A stretch of DNA of 27,042 nt from CAXSEF01 sp964236585 (GCA_964236585.1 CAXSFE010000043.1:1-27042); one strand, 5' to 3'; shown: positions 15,401 through 24,495, numbered from the stretch's first letter. Made by a program: numbers and translations. Notes: generated from the sequence alone by a model not told the origin.

Positions 15401-16642
15401 ATGAACCTGTTTTCCCGACGCGGCCTGCTGGCTGCAGGCAGTGCTGTCGGTGCCGCCGGTGCCGCGCGTGCGGCGTCGTTCGGGAACCCCGACAGCCCGC
15501 CGCAGGGCAGCGTCAACGCCCGCGGCACGCCGACCGGCCTGACCAACCCGGGCCCGCAGAACCCGGCGCTGGCGAACCAGTTTCCCTCGTTCCAGGATCC
15601 GCCGGCAACCGATGTCGACGGCATGCCGCTGTTCTGGGCCTCGTTCAACAACGCCCACAGGCGGATCCAGAACGGCGGCTGGGCGCGCGAGGTCACCCAG
15701 GACGACTTCGCGATCTCGCAGGACATCTCTGGCGTCAACATGCGCCTGGCTGCCGGCGGCATCCGCGAGATGCACTGGCACCAGCAGGCCGAGTGGGCGT
15801 TCATGACCAACGGCACGTGCCGGATCACGACCATTGACGGGCAGGGCCGGCCGAGCATCGACGACGTGGGTCCAGGCGACCTGTGGTACTTCCCGGCGGG
15901 CCTGGGGCATTCGCTGCAGGGGCTGGGGCCCGACGGTGCGGAGTTCCTGCTCGCGTTCGACAACGGCAAGGCGTCCGAGTTCAACACGCTGCTGCTGACC
16001 GACTGGTTCGCGCACACCCCGCCGGAGGTGCTGGCGCTCAACTTCGACGTGCCGGCGGACACCTTCGAGAACATCCCGCTGTCGAACCTGTGGATCTTCG
16101 AGGGCAAGGAGCCCGGCCCGCTCGCCGACGACCGCAAGGCGGTGGGCGCCGTTCCCGGCCCCGAGCCGGTGATCTTCCACATGTCGGCGATGACGCCGAA
16201 CAAGGTGACGAAGGGCGGCCGGGTGCAGGTCGTCGACAGCGCCAACTTCCCGATCTCCAAGACCATCGCCGCCGCCCTGGTGACGGTCGAGCCGGGCGGC
16301 ATGCGCGAACTGCACTGGCACCCGAACGCCGACGAATGGCAGTACTACATCAAGGGCGAGGCGCGCATGACCGTGTTCAACACCGGCCCGAAGGCGCAGA
16401 CCGCCGATTTCCGTGCGGGCGACGTCGGCTACATCAAGAAGAGCCTCGGCCACTACATCCAGAACACCGGCAGCACCGAGCTGCAGTTCCTGGAGATCTT
16501 CAAGGCGGACCGGTACGCGGAGGTGTCGTTGTCGCAGTGGCTGACGCGCACGCCGCCGTCCCTGGTGGCGCAGCACCTCAACATCGATCCCGCAGTGATC
16601 GACAGGTTCCCGAAGGACGGCCCGGACGTCGTGCCGGTTTGA
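15401..16642 (+). CDS. Tat-exported bicupin, oxalate decarboxylase-like
   Basis: The 413-residue protein starts MNLFSRRGLLAAG, a twin-arginine signal peptide with likely cleavage after AARA, so it should fold in the cytoplasm and act in the periplasm. Two cupin domains each keep a complete manganese site. Domain 1 has H125, H127 and E131 (MHWHQQAEWAF) and H170 (GLGHSLQG); domain 2 has H305, H307 and E312 (LHWHPNADEWQYY) and H351 (LGHYIQN). The domain order and the segment LLTDWFAHTPPEVL match oxalate decarboxylase, which splits oxalate to formate and CO2. The active-site lid, SENST in the Bacillus enzyme, reads SEFNT here (192-196), keeping the catalytic Glu (E193) with two changed neighbours. 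The frame runs upstream to 15239, but the Tat motif fixes the start. It is followed 3 bp later by a porin gene. Confidence 0.9.
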   Translation: MNLFSRRGLLAAGSAVGAAGAARAASFGNPDSPPQGSVNARGTPTGLTNPGPQNPALANQFPSFQDPPATDVDGMPLFWASFNNAHRRIQNGGWAREVTQDDFAISQDISGVNMRLAAGGIREMHWHQQAEWAFMTNGTCRITTIDGQGRPSIDDVGPGDLWYFPAGLGHSLQGLGPDGAEFLLAFDNGKASEFNTLLLTDWFAHTPPEVLALNFDVPADTFENIPLSNLWIFEGKEPGPLADDRKAVGAVPGPEPVIFHMSAMTPNKVTKGGRVQVVDSANFPISKTIAAALVTVEPGGMRELHWHPNADEWQYYIKGEARMTVFNTGPKAQTADFRAGDVGYIKKSLGHYIQNTGSTELQFLEIFKADRYAEVSLSQWLTRTPPSLVAQHLNIDPAVIDRFPKDGPDVVPV

Positions 16643-16645
16643 GCC

Positions 16646-18091
16646 ATGCGAAAGGCGCGGCGCGGGCGATCCCGCTTCTACCTGGTGCTCGCCGCCCTGG
16701 TCCTGGGGTCCGGGCCTGCCGTCGCGCAGACCCAGACCACATCCGGCACGTCGGCGCCGTCCCTCCTTGTCCCGATCGAGCCGCCGCCGTCGCCGATCCT
16801 TCCGGGCACGAGCGGCGGCTACGCGGTCAACCTGCAGTCGCTTGGCGCCGGCTTCGGGCGAACCCTCGCCGACCAGGGCATCTACCTGGTGGGCAGGCAG
16901 CTGGCGGAGCCGCTGGGCAACGTGAGCGGCGGCATCAGGCGCGGCGGGTCCTACGAGGGCCTGGCGAACATCGGCCTTGATCTCGACGCGAACCGCATCG
17001 CCGGTATTGCCGGCGGCGCCGTCCATTTTCTCGTGTCCGACATCCAGGGCCAGTCCTTCGCCGCTTACTCGGGCAGCTCGTATCTCAACAACCGTGTCTT
17101 TGCCGGCGTCGGCCCGACACTCCGCCTCAACGAGCTGTCCTACGAGCAGAGCCTGTTCGGGCAGCATCTGAACCTGCGCGTCGGCCGCATCCCCGCCTAC
17201 ACCCAGTTCGACGGGTCGGAACTCTACTGCACCTTCATCACGAGCCTGTGCCGCACGCCTGCGGCCTACACCTTCGACCGCGGCTACCCGCCCTACCCTG
17301 CAGCGTCCTACGCCGCCATCGCACAGGTGCGGATCGCCGGCCCGGTGTACGCCAACGTCGCCGTCTTCGAGAACGAGCCGGTCCTGAGCACGACGAGCCA
17401 CAGCGGCTTCCCCGGGCGGGACTGGGGCCTCAACTACGCGTCCGGCGCCACGATCCCCGCCCAGCTGGGCTATCGGACGACGGCTCAGCAGGAGCGCTAC
17501 CCGCGCGCCTTCGACGTGGGCGGCTTCTACGACACCGGCCGCTACGCAGACCCGCTGCTGGATGCCGGCGGCCGCAACCGCATCCAGTTCGGCGGGCCGT
17601 CCAGGACGGACACCGGCCTGAGCCAGCTCTACGTCCAGGCGCAGCAGATGGTCTATCGTCCGGACCCGGCCGACCGCGGCGTGACCCTGTTCGGCGGCGC
17701 GAACTGGGCGACGAGCGGACAGCCCAGCGTTGCGCGGATGGTCTTCGGCGGGGCCTACTTCAGGGGCGTCGTCCCCGGCCGGCCCAACGACACGGCCGGC
17801 CTGGCGGTCAGCCTTCTCGGCGTGAACCCGCGCATCACGGAACGCATCAGCAGCCTGCTGGCGAAGTCGACGGGCGGCCAGGCAAGCCGGTCGGAGATCT
17901 CCTACGAGGTGAACTACGGCCTGGCGGTCGCGCCCGGCTTCACCTTCAAGCCGTTCCTGCAGTTCATATCCCATCCCGACCAGTCGGGCTCCGCCGCACC
18001 CAGCGGCAACAACACCCATGCGTTGTTCGTCGGTGGCCTGTTCGAGGTGGATGCGACCACCCTGTTCGGGCTGCCGACCCTGGGGCGGTGA
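16646..18091 (+). CDS. OprB-family carbohydrate-selective porin
   Basis: A 481-residue protein with a signal peptide (basic MRKARRGRSR, hydrophobic FYLVLAALVLGSG, cleavage near AVAQ) and then a barrel-type sequence. Family-like segments include GIYLVGRQLAEPLGN, a YEGLANIGLDLD strand, LNELSYEQSLFGQHLNLRVGRIPA, DWGLNYASGA and a final strand region FVGGLFEVDATTLFG. OprB porins (PF04966) pass sugars and other small solutes through the outer membrane. Its start lies 3 bp after the cupin stop, so the two are almost certainly translated from one mRNA. The porin may admit the cupin's substrate or release its product (inference). A Cys pair (YCTFITSLCRT, residues about 194-203) may form a loop disulfide. 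The gene ends convergent with a minus-strand hydrolase. Confidence 0.9.
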   Translation: MRKARRGRSRFYLVLAALVLGSGPAVAQTQTTSGTSAPSLLVPIEPPPSPILPGTSGGYAVNLQSLGAGFGRTLADQGIYLVGRQLAEPLGNVSGGIRRGGSYEGLANIGLDLDANRIAGIAGGAVHFLVSDIQGQSFAAYSGSSYLNNRVFAGVGPTLRLNELSYEQSLFGQHLNLRVGRIPAYTQFDGSELYCTFITSLCRTPAAYTFDRGYPPYPAASYAAIAQVRIAGPVYANVAVFENEPVLSTTSHSGFPGRDWGLNYASGATIPAQLGYRTTAQQERYPRAFDVGGFYDTGRYADPLLDAGGRNRIQFGGPSRTDTGLSQLYVQAQQMVYRPDPADRGVTLFGGANWATSGQPSVARMVFGGAYFRGVVPGRPNDTAGLAVSLLGVNPRITERISSLLAKSTGGQASRSEISYEVNYGLAVAPGFTFKPFLQFISHPDQSGSAAPSGNNTHALFVGGLFEVDATTLFGLPTLGR

Positions 18092-18256
18092 TCGCATCGG
18101 CGCTGGTGCATCGAGGCGCTCGTACCGGCGGCTGGGTTTGTCGGCCCGCAGGCGGGGCCTGGGCGACGGCGGAGCGGGAGAGGCGGCGGATCGGGGCGGG
18201 TGGAAGACTGCCTGACCCTGCCGGAGGGGCTGCGGACCGGGTGGTCCTGCCCGCGC

Positions 18257-18961
18257 CTATCTTGCCGGGTCGCGTGCGAGCCGACGGGCCAGGATCGCCA
18301 GGACGTCAGGGTCGTGGGTGATTGCGACGTGCAGGCCGGGTATCTCGAAGCAGTCCTCCGGCTGCGAGGGCTCGATGCAGCTTCTCCAGGCGACGATGCC
18401 GTCGTTGCGGCTGAACACGAAGGTGCCCGGCACCGGCAGGGGTCGTGCCGCCCTGGCCGCGATCGCCGGCAGGTCCGGCGTGCGCCAGGCCCGCAGCAGC
18501 GGGCGGAGCGGCACGAATGCACTGTCCACGGTTCCGCGGAACGGGCTGCAGACCGTGGCGACCTGTCGTATCGTGTCGGGGTGGCGGTGCGCCAGGAAGC
18601 GGGCGAGCACGCCGCCCAGGCTGAAGCCCACGACGTCCAGCGGCCCGTGCTCCGCGTGGAGCGCCAGCAGCCGGTGCTCGATCCCGGCCAGGACCCGCGG
18701 GGTCGGGCCGGGATTGGTGCCGAGGCTCCATCCGAACACGCGGTGGCCGAGCTGCCCCAGGGCCGTGCGCATCGGTGCCGTGTGGCCGTCGCCTCGCCCG
18801 ATGACGGGCAGCACCAGGACCGCCCGCCGTTCGACGCGCGGCAGCGTGGGGTCGACCAGGAGGGCGGGGGCCGGCCGGAGAAAGCGGATCGCCTCCGCCG
18901 TCGTGCGGCGGAGGGCGGGGCGGACGGGAGCATAGGCCGGTGCGGACGCGGGAGGGGGCAT
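18257..18961 (-). CDS. Alpha/beta hydrolase (lipase/esterase-like)
   Basis: With the ATG at 18961 the product is 234 residues. Features of the fold are AVLVLPVIGRGDGHTAPMR (first core strand and oxyanion loop), LDVVGFSLGGVLARFLA with nucleophile S114, TFVFSRNDGIVAW with acid D187, and GLHVAITHDPDVL with H211 or H216 as the catalytic His. It resembles small serine hydrolases and triacylglycerol-lipase-like proteins without a signal peptide. The frame is open upstream to 19072, but that extension is unlike a domain. No clear ribosome-binding site decides between starts. It lies about 110 bp downstream of the MFS gene on the same strand and may be co-transcribed. The downstream side is convergent with the porin gene, with a 165-bp gap (18092-18256) in which I see no strong terminator. 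Confidence 0.85.
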   Translation of the reverse strand: MPPPASAPAYAPVRPALRRTTAEAIRFLRPAPALLVDPTLPRVERRAVLVLPVIGRGDGHTAPMRTALGQLGHRVFGWSLGTNPGPTPRVLAGIEHRLLALHAEHGPLDVVGFSLGGVLARFLAHRHPDTIRQVATVCSPFRGTVDSAFVPLRPLLRAWRTPDLPAIAARAARPLPVPGTFVFSRNDGIVAWRSCIEPSQPEDCFEIPGLHVAITHDPDVLAILARRLARDPAR

Positions 18962-19068
18962 GGCCGCCGCATCATGAGGCACGACCCTGCGGGACGTAAA
19001 TCGGTGGCCTGTGGCGGACCGCTTCGAGCACCCGGATTCGGGCCGTGGCGTCGCCTGGCGTGGTCCCG

Positions 19069-20478
19069 TCATCCCGGCGGGTTCCGCTCCTGGTCATGGA
19101 AGGCCGGCCGCTGCAGGCCTGCCGGCTCGGCGCCCCGGCCCTCGTCCGGGTCGGCCAGGGCGGGCAGTGCCCTCATGGTGCGCAGCAGGGGGCTGCAGCA
19201 GGCGGCGACCGTGAGGGCCATGCCGCCGGCGCCGGCGAAGCCGAGGGACGCGCGCAGGCCGGCGTGCTCGCCGAGCCAGCCGCCGATCAGCGCGCCCGGC
19301 CCCGCGGGGATCAGGATCAGCCAGCGCATCGTGCTCGTCATCCGGCCCAGCATGGGGGCGGGCGTCACCGCCTGGCGCAGCGAGATGAAGTTGACGAAGA
19401 TCAGCACCGCGCCGCTGCCGAGCAGCGCCAGGTCGACGTCGAAGGCGACGATGCCCCAGGGGCCGGCGGGCGCGGCGGCCAGCATCAGCCATCCGCCCGA
19501 GCACAGGCCGAACCCGAGGGCGAGGCAGGAACCAGGGCCGATGCGCCGGCTGAGACGCTTGCCGACCAGGCTCGCGAACACCGTGCCGATCCCGAGGCAC
19601 ACGTAGCTGAGCCCGACGTCCTGCGCCGACAGGCCCAGCGTGCGGGTCGCGAGCAGGATGTTCACGACGGCCGCCGAGTTGTAGCAGAGCTGCCAGGCCG
19701 CCACGCAGCCCGCGAGCACCACCAGCAGGCGGTTGGCCCGCACGAAGCGCAGGCCGGCCTTCAGCTCGGGCCAGAACCCGCCGGCGCTGCGCGGCACGGG
19801 CTCGCCGACGCCGATGCCGCTCAGGATCGCCGCGGACAGGAGCAGCAGGACGACGTTGAACAGCAGCGCGACCGGGGCTCCGAGCAGCCTGATCAGCGCG
19901 CCCGCCACCCCGGGGCCCGCCACGTCCGCGCCCGAGCTCGCCAGGGCGTTCTTGGCATTCGCCTCGATCAGCCGGTCGCGCTCGACGATCTGGGTCAGCA
20001 CGATCTGCGAGGCGCTGCCGGCGGTCGTGTTGACGAGGCCGATCGTGAACGCGACGAGGCAGAGCCAGTCGATGGACAGCCGCCCCGTCCACCAGGCAAG
20101 CGGGACGCTCGCGGAGGCGCAGGCGAGCGTCCCCTCGCCGGCGATGAAGACCGGCAGCTTGCGCACCCGGTCGAGCCACACCCCGGTCGGCAGCGAGAAC
20201 AGCACGAAGGGCAGGGTCTCCATGGTCGTGAGCACGCCCATCTGCGTGGGCGACGCATTGAGCGTCACTGCGGCCGTCAGCGGCAGCGCCAGCACCATGA
20301 TCTGCGCGCCGAACGAGCTCGTCAGCACGGACAGCCACAGGCGCCGGTAGACGCGGTCGCGCAGCAGGTCGTCGGGCGCCAGGACGAGGCTCGCACGCAC
20401 GGCGGCGGCGGCACGCGCGAGGCGGACCCGGAGGACGGCGCCCCTCCTCGTGCGGCCCGCAGCCTGCTCCGTGTTCAT
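19069..20478 (-). CDS. Major facilitator superfamily transporter (exporter-like)
   Basis: A 469-residue protein with about 12 hydrophobic segments and a long cytoplasmic N-terminus. The region FVLFSLPTGVWLDRVRKLPVFIAGE is the loop 2-3 motif A of MFS proteins (G-x-x-x-D-R). Similarity is to the MFS_3/EntS-like exporters (TLPFVLFSLP, LIEANAKNALASSGADVAGPGVAGAL). Many of these export siderophores, macrolides or other drugs; the substrate here is unknown. The first part of the long open frame upstream (to 21816) is antisense to the helicase and is rejected. The ATG at 20478 has AGGG about 9 bp upstream on this strand. The C-terminal tail (ALADPDEGRGAEPAGLQRP) is polar. The gene is divergent from the helicase. 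Confidence 0.9.
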   Translation of the reverse strand: MNTEQAAGRTRRGAVLRVRLARAAAAVRASLVLAPDDLLRDRVYRRLWLSVLTSSFGAQIMVLALPLTAAVTLNASPTQMGVLTTMETLPFVLFSLPTGVWLDRVRKLPVFIAGEGTLACASASVPLAWWTGRLSIDWLCLVAFTIGLVNTTAGSASQIVLTQIVERDRLIEANAKNALASSGADVAGPGVAGALIRLLGAPVALLFNVVLLLLSAAILSGIGVGEPVPRSAGGFWPELKAGLRFVRANRLLVVLAGCVAAWQLCYNSAAVVNILLATRTLGLSAQDVGLSYVCLGIGTVFASLVGKRLSRRIGPGSCLALGFGLCSGGWLMLAAAPAGPWGIVAFDVDLALLGSGAVLIFVNFISLRQAVTPAPMLGRMTSTMRWLILIPAGPGALIGGWLGEHAGLRASLGFAGAGGMALTVAACCSPLLRTMRALPALADPDEGRGAEPAGLQRPAFHDQERNPPG

Positions 20479-20761
20479 GCCAGGGCCCTGTCTCTCGCCG
20501 CCGGGGGCCGGGTGGAAGGCACAGGCGTCGGGCGGCGTCCTCGGCCGCAGCCTGCGTTCCCCGGGGGGCGATGGTGGCGCCCGCGCCGTCCTGGTCGGTC
20601 CTGCCGCGCCGGATTGTGACGCGGTCCTCCATATGGCCGGATGTGCGCCCGATTGCACTGTGCCGGCGGCGGGCGCTGCGGCTCGGGGGGCAGGGTCCGT
20701 GGCGGGCGCGGGAGGAGGCGCGGGGGACGGGAACCGCCGCGCGCCGCTCCTCCTCCCCGCG

Positions 20762-20790
20762 TTGACGCAGTGCAGCATCGCCCGTAGAAC
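20762..20790 (+). promoter_or_regulatory. Sigma70-like promoter of the DEAD-box helicase gene
   Basis: TTGACG (20762-20767) and TAGAAC (20785-20790) are separated by exactly 17 bp, matching the sigma70 consensus at 5 of 6 and 4 of 6 positions. Transcription would start near 20797, giving a leader of about 60 nt before the ATG at 20858. The rest of the 379-bp divergent spacer (20479-20857) shows no other promoter that I would defend, although CCATATGG near 20629 is a notable AT-richer palindrome. Confidence 0.6.
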
Positions 20791-20857
20791 TCCGCGCCCG
20801 AACCAGAGAAGCCCGACCAGGCGCACCCTGTCCCAGCGCCGGAGGCGCCGCCTGACC

Positions 20858-22138
20858 ATGCCCGTGACGTTCGCCGATCTCTCCCTGGCGCCGGCCCTGC
20901 TGCGCGCGCTGGCCGAGGCAGGGTATGCCAGCCCGACCCCGATCCAGGCCCGGTCGATCCCGCTGCTGCTGGAGGGCCGCGACGTGCTGGGCCTGGCGCA
21001 GACCGGCACGGGCAAGACCGCCGCCTTCGCGCTGCCGCTGCTGCACCGTCTTGCCATGGCGCCCCGGCCGGCGCCCAGGGGCGGCGCCCGCGTCCTGGTC
21101 CTGGCGCCCACGCGCGAGCTGGTCTCGCAGATCGCCGGCGGCTTCGAGACCTTCGGCCGCCACCTGCCGCTCAGCGTGGCGACGGTGTTCGGCGGCGTCA
21201 GCCAGCTCCACCAGGCGAATGCGCTCAGGGCCGGGGTGGACGTCGTCGTGGCGGCGCCCGGGCGGCTGCTGGACCTGATCGGCCAGGGGCTGTGCGACCT
21301 GTCGCGGCTCGAGGCGCTGGTGCTGGACGAGGCCGACCAGATGCTCGACATGGGCTTTGCCAGGCCGATCGAGCGCATCGTCGCGACGCTGCCGAAGGAC
21401 CGGCATACCCTGCTGTTCTCGGCGACGATGCCGAGGTCCATCGCGGCGCTGGCCGAGGGGCTGCTGCGCGATCCGGCGACGGTCGAGGTCGCCCCGCCCT
21501 CGACCCCCGTCGAGCGGATCGAGCAGTCGGTGATGTTCGTCGACGCGGCCGACAAGAAGGCGGCGCTGCTGGCGCTGCTGCGCGCGCCCGGGGTCGGCCA
21601 GGCGGTGGTCTTCACCCTGCAGAAGAATATCGCCAACGAGGTGTGCGCCTTCATCGCCGAAGCCGGCGTCACCGCCGAGGCCCTGCACGGCAACAGGTCG
21701 CAGGGCCAGCGGGAGCGCGCGCTGGACGCCTTCCGCGCCGGGGCCGTGCAGGTCCTGGTCGCCACCGACATCGCGGCGCGCGGCATCGACGTCGAGACGG
21801 TGACGCATGTCTTCAACCACGACCTGCCGAGCCTGCCGGAGAGCTACGTCCACCGCATCGGCCGCACCGGCCGCGCGGGGCGCAGCGGCGTCGCCGTCAC
21901 GCTCTGCGACGCCGAGCAACGCGCCTGGCTGCGCGACGTGGAGCGCGAGATCGGGCGCGCCCTGGACGTCCGGGCCGACCACCCGTGGCATTCGGACGCG
22001 GCGCGGGACTCGACCCTGCGCGCGCCGGTACTGGGCGGCGGGCCGGCCCGGGAGGTCAGGCCGCAGAAGGCGCGCGAGCACAGGGTCTGGACCGAGGAGG
22101 AGAAGCGCGCCGCGCGGGCGGCGGCCAGGGCGGCCTGA
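20858..22138 (+). CDS. rhlE: DEAD-box ATP-dependent RNA helicase, RhlE-like
   Basis: The 426-residue protein has the full set of DEAD-box motifs in order: the Q motif (GYASPTPIQ, Q30), Walker A AQTGTGKT (47-54), PTRELVSQI, GGVSQL, APGRLLDL, DEAD at 157-160, SAT at 188-190, then in the second RecA domain VVFTLQKN, ALHGNRSQGQRERAL, VATDIAARGIDV and HRIGRTGRAGR starting at H332. The FADLSLAPALLRALAEAGY opening and the short basic tail (EEKRAARAAARAA) fit the RhlE group that acts in ribosome assembly and RNA decay. GGAGG at 20841-20845 lies 12 bp before the chosen ATG, a little far. The frame is open upstream to 20450 without conserved sequence. A composite repeat begins 13 bp after the stop, between convergent genes. 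Confidence 0.94.
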   Translation: MPVTFADLSLAPALLRALAEAGYASPTPIQARSIPLLLEGRDVLGLAQTGTGKTAAFALPLLHRLAMAPRPAPRGGARVLVLAPTRELVSQIAGGFETFGRHLPLSVATVFGGVSQLHQANALRAGVDVVVAAPGRLLDLIGQGLCDLSRLEALVLDEADQMLDMGFARPIERIVATLPKDRHTLLFSATMPRSIAALAEGLLRDPATVEVAPPSTPVERIEQSVMFVDAADKKAALLALLRAPGVGQAVVFTLQKNIANEVCAFIAEAGVTAEALHGNRSQGQRERALDAFRAGAVQVLVATDIAARGIDVETVTHVFNHDLPSLPESYVHRIGRTGRAGRSGVAVTLCDAEQRAWLRDVEREIGRALDVRADHPWHSDAARDSTLRAPVLGGGPAREVRPQKAREHRVWTEEEKRAARAAARAA

Positions 22139-22151
22139 CGTGTCGGCCAGT

Positions 22152-22285
22152 AAGAAAGCAAGGCTGGGCTCTGCCCAGACCCGCAAAGGGTCCGAGGACC
22201 CTTTGATCCCTTGACTTAAGGAAGGGATTCTCAAGGCAATTGCCTTGAGCGGGGTCCAGGGGCAGAGCCCCTGGCCTTGCCTGTC
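22152..22285 (+). repeat. Composite palindromic repeat, copy R7 (full length)
   Basis: Hairpin A is at 22164-22178 (ctgggctctgcccag). B at 22184-22205 has perfect 10-bp arms (caaagggtcc and ggaccctttg), CTTAAG is at 22215-22220 flanked by atccctt and aagggat, B' at 22231-22248 is the perfect palindrome tcaaggcaattgccttga, and A' is at 22256-22274 (ccaggggcagagcccctgg). It lies between convergent genes, where a bidirectional terminator would be useful. Confidence 0.9.
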
Positions 22286-22353
22286 TTCAGGGCGCCCCCG
22301 GCACGCTGACCCTGATCATGTCGCGCAGGCGAGTCGTTCCGATGGCGAGTGGT

Positions 22354-24495
22354 TCACTGCGTCCCGCCTTCGTCCATGAGCTTGCGGGTGAAGTAGGTCA
22401 TCTCCAGCGCCGTCGTCCCGGCCTTCTCCTTCAGGTTGGCGCCCGACCCGTGGCCCCCTTCCGTGACCTCGTAGAACAGGTAGGGGATGCCCAGACCGGC
22501 GAGCTTGGCGGCGAACTTGCGGGCGTGCTGCGGCCCGACGCGGTCGTCCTTGGTGGTGGTCCAGATCAGGGGCTCCGGGTAGGCGACGCCGGGGCGGAGG
22601 TTGTTGTAGGGGGAGATCGTCTCCAGGAACGCCCGCTCCTCTGGCACGGAGACGCTGCCGTACTCCCCGGTCCACGACGTGCCTGCCGCGATCTGCTCGA
22701 AGCGGAGCATGTCGAGGAGCGGCACCTGGATGTCCACCGCGCTCCAGAGCTCGGGATGCTGGGTGAACTCCACGCCCATGAGGAGGCCGCCGTTGGAGCC
22801 GCCCTGGATGCCGAGGCGGCGGGGCGAGGTGACGCCCCTCGCGATCAGGTCCTTCGCGACGCTGGCGAAGTCGTCGTAGATGACCTGGCGCCCGGTCTTC
22901 AGCCCGGCCTCGTGCCAGGCCGGGCCGAACTCGCCGCCGCCGCGGATGTTGGCGAGCACGAAGACGCCGCCGCGCTCCAGCCACAGCCTGCCGATGCTGG
23001 CCGAGTAGGCGGGCGTCATGGACACCTGGAACCCGCCATAGGCGTAGAGGATGGTGGGGTTGGCGCCGTCGAGCTTCATGGCCCTTGGGTGCACGACGAA
23101 GTAGGGGATCCTGGTGCCGTCCGTCGACGTCGCCTCGAACTGGTCGACCTGGTCGCGGGACGCATCGAACCGGGCGGGCAGGCTCTTGACGACGCTGACG
23201 TCCCCCGTGTGCGCGTCGATCTCGTCCAGGGTCGAGGGCGTCAGGAAGCTCTCGACGCTGACGAAGGCCCGGTCGGAGCGGCTGTCCGCGTCCACCAGGC
23301 CGAGGGTGGAGCTGGCGGGCAGGTCGAGACGGGTCGAGGTCCAGCCGTCCGGGGTCGGCGCGTAGACGAAGGCCTGCCCGCTCACGTTGTCCAGGGTGGT
23401 CACGACGAGGCGGTCGCGCGTGACGACGGCCTGGTCGAAGGCCTGCCGCGGCTGCGGCGCGTAGACCAGCGTCGGCTTCGGGTCCGCGGGGTCGGCCTTC
23501 AGCGCCGCCAGGTCGAACGACAGGACCGAGCCCTGCGCGAACGCCGTCCCGGCCGCGGTCCAGTCCTGGTTGATGCTGACGACCAGCCGGCCGGCCACCA
23601 GGCCCAGGACAGCGGACTTGAGCGGCAGGGGCAGGCGGACCGCCTGCTGGCCGGCCAGGAGGTACGTTTCCGCCTCGAAGGTCGAGAGGGGCCGGCTGAT
23701 CAGGGTCACGCCGTGCCCGTCCGCGTCCACCAGGGTCGCCGGCGCCACGCCGTAGCCGCCGTCGGTCGGCCTGCCGCGGAACACCTCCTGCGCCGCGGAG
23801 ACGGGCTGTCCGCGCGTGATCCGCTTGACCACGTAGGGGTAGCCGGCGGCGGTGAGCTCGCCGGGGTTCCACTCGCGGGCGGCGAGGATGGCGTCCGGGC
23901 TTTCCCAGGCGACGTCGCCGACCTCCAGCGTTCCCTCGCCCTGCTTGCTGCGCGGCAGCGTGAAGCCGTCCGCCACGAAGCTCTGCGTCGGGAGGTCGAA
24001 CTCGCGCACGGTGGTCGCGTCCTCGCCGCCGTCCGACAGGCTGACCAGGCAGCGGCGCTGCTGCGTCCGCTCGCAGTCCTCGCCCTTGTTGAACCAGTTG
24101 GCGCCCTCGCGCGTCGCCAGGGCGTCGAGGTCGAGCACGGTCTGCCAGTGCGGTTCGGGCGCGCGGTAGTCGGCAACGCTCGTCCTGCGCCAGATGCCGC
24201 GCGTGTGGTCGGCGTCCTGCCAGAAGTTGTAGACCTCGCCGCCGATGATGCGCGGCGCCGGGATGCGGTCCCTGGCCTCGGCGATCTCCAGGGCGGCGGC
24301 GTGGAGCCCGGCGTAGCGGGGATCGTTCTCCAGGACGTTCAGGGTCTTCGCGTTCTCCGCGTTCACCCAGTCCATGGCCCGCTCGCCATGGACGTCCTCC
24401 AGCCAGAGGTAGGGATCGTTCCTGTCGGACGGCTCCGCGTGGACGGAGGCCGCGAGTGCCACGGTCAGCACCAGTGCCGGGAACGGAAGACGCAT
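22354..24495 (-). CDS. Prolyl oligopeptidase (peptidase family S9A), secreted
   Basis: A 713-residue protein with a signal peptide (MRLPFPALVLTVALAASVHA) and then DPYLWLEDVHGERAMDWVNAEN, the classic N-terminal segment of S9A peptidases. A beta-propeller domain spans roughly residues 80-430 and an alpha/beta-hydrolase domain about 440-713. The catalytic triad is visible as S567 (GGSNGG), D650 (KDDRVG) and H682 (GGHGSG), with YAYGGF and LANIRGGGEFG shaping the oxyanion hole. These enzymes cut short proline-containing peptides on the carboxyl side of proline; export suggests periplasmic or extracellular peptide degradation. The frame extends upstream to 24900, but the signal peptide fixes the ATG at 24495. 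Its 3' end faces the helicase gene across repeat R7. Confidence 0.94.
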   Translation of the reverse strand: MRLPFPALVLTVALAASVHAEPSDRNDPYLWLEDVHGERAMDWVNAENAKTLNVLENDPRYAGLHAAALEIAEARDRIPAPRIIGGEVYNFWQDADHTRGIWRRTSVADYRAPEPHWQTVLDLDALATREGANWFNKGEDCERTQQRRCLVSLSDGGEDATTVREFDLPTQSFVADGFTLPRSKQGEGTLEVGDVAWESPDAILAAREWNPGELTAAGYPYVVKRITRGQPVSAAQEVFRGRPTDGGYGVAPATLVDADGHGVTLISRPLSTFEAETYLLAGQQAVRLPLPLKSAVLGLVAGRLVVSINQDWTAAGTAFAQGSVLSFDLAALKADPADPKPTLVYAPQPRQAFDQAVVTRDRLVVTTLDNVSGQAFVYAPTPDGWTSTRLDLPASSTLGLVDADSRSDRAFVSVESFLTPSTLDEIDAHTGDVSVVKSLPARFDASRDQVDQFEATSTDGTRIPYFVVHPRAMKLDGANPTILYAYGGFQVSMTPAYSASIGRLWLERGGVFVLANIRGGGEFGPAWHEAGLKTGRQVIYDDFASVAKDLIARGVTSPRRLGIQGGSNGGLLMGVEFTQHPELWSAVDIQVPLLDMLRFEQIAAGTSWTGEYGSVSVPEERAFLETISPYNNLRPGVAYPEPLIWTTTKDDRVGPQHARKFAAKLAGLGIPYLFYEVTEGGHGSGANLKEKAGTTALEMTYFTRKLMDEGGTQ

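Noticed and set aside
15320..18097. Minus-strand open frame of 925 codons antisense to the cupin and porin genes
   Set aside because: Runs through two well-supported plus-strand genes and the gap between them; its composition is that of a shadow frame with no recognisable motif.
19094..22234. Minus-strand open frames of 1046 and 915 codons spanning the helicase and MFS genes
   Set aside because: The 915-codon frame is real only from the ATG at 20478 (the MFS gene). The upstream part is antisense to the helicase. The 1046-codon frame is a shadow of both.
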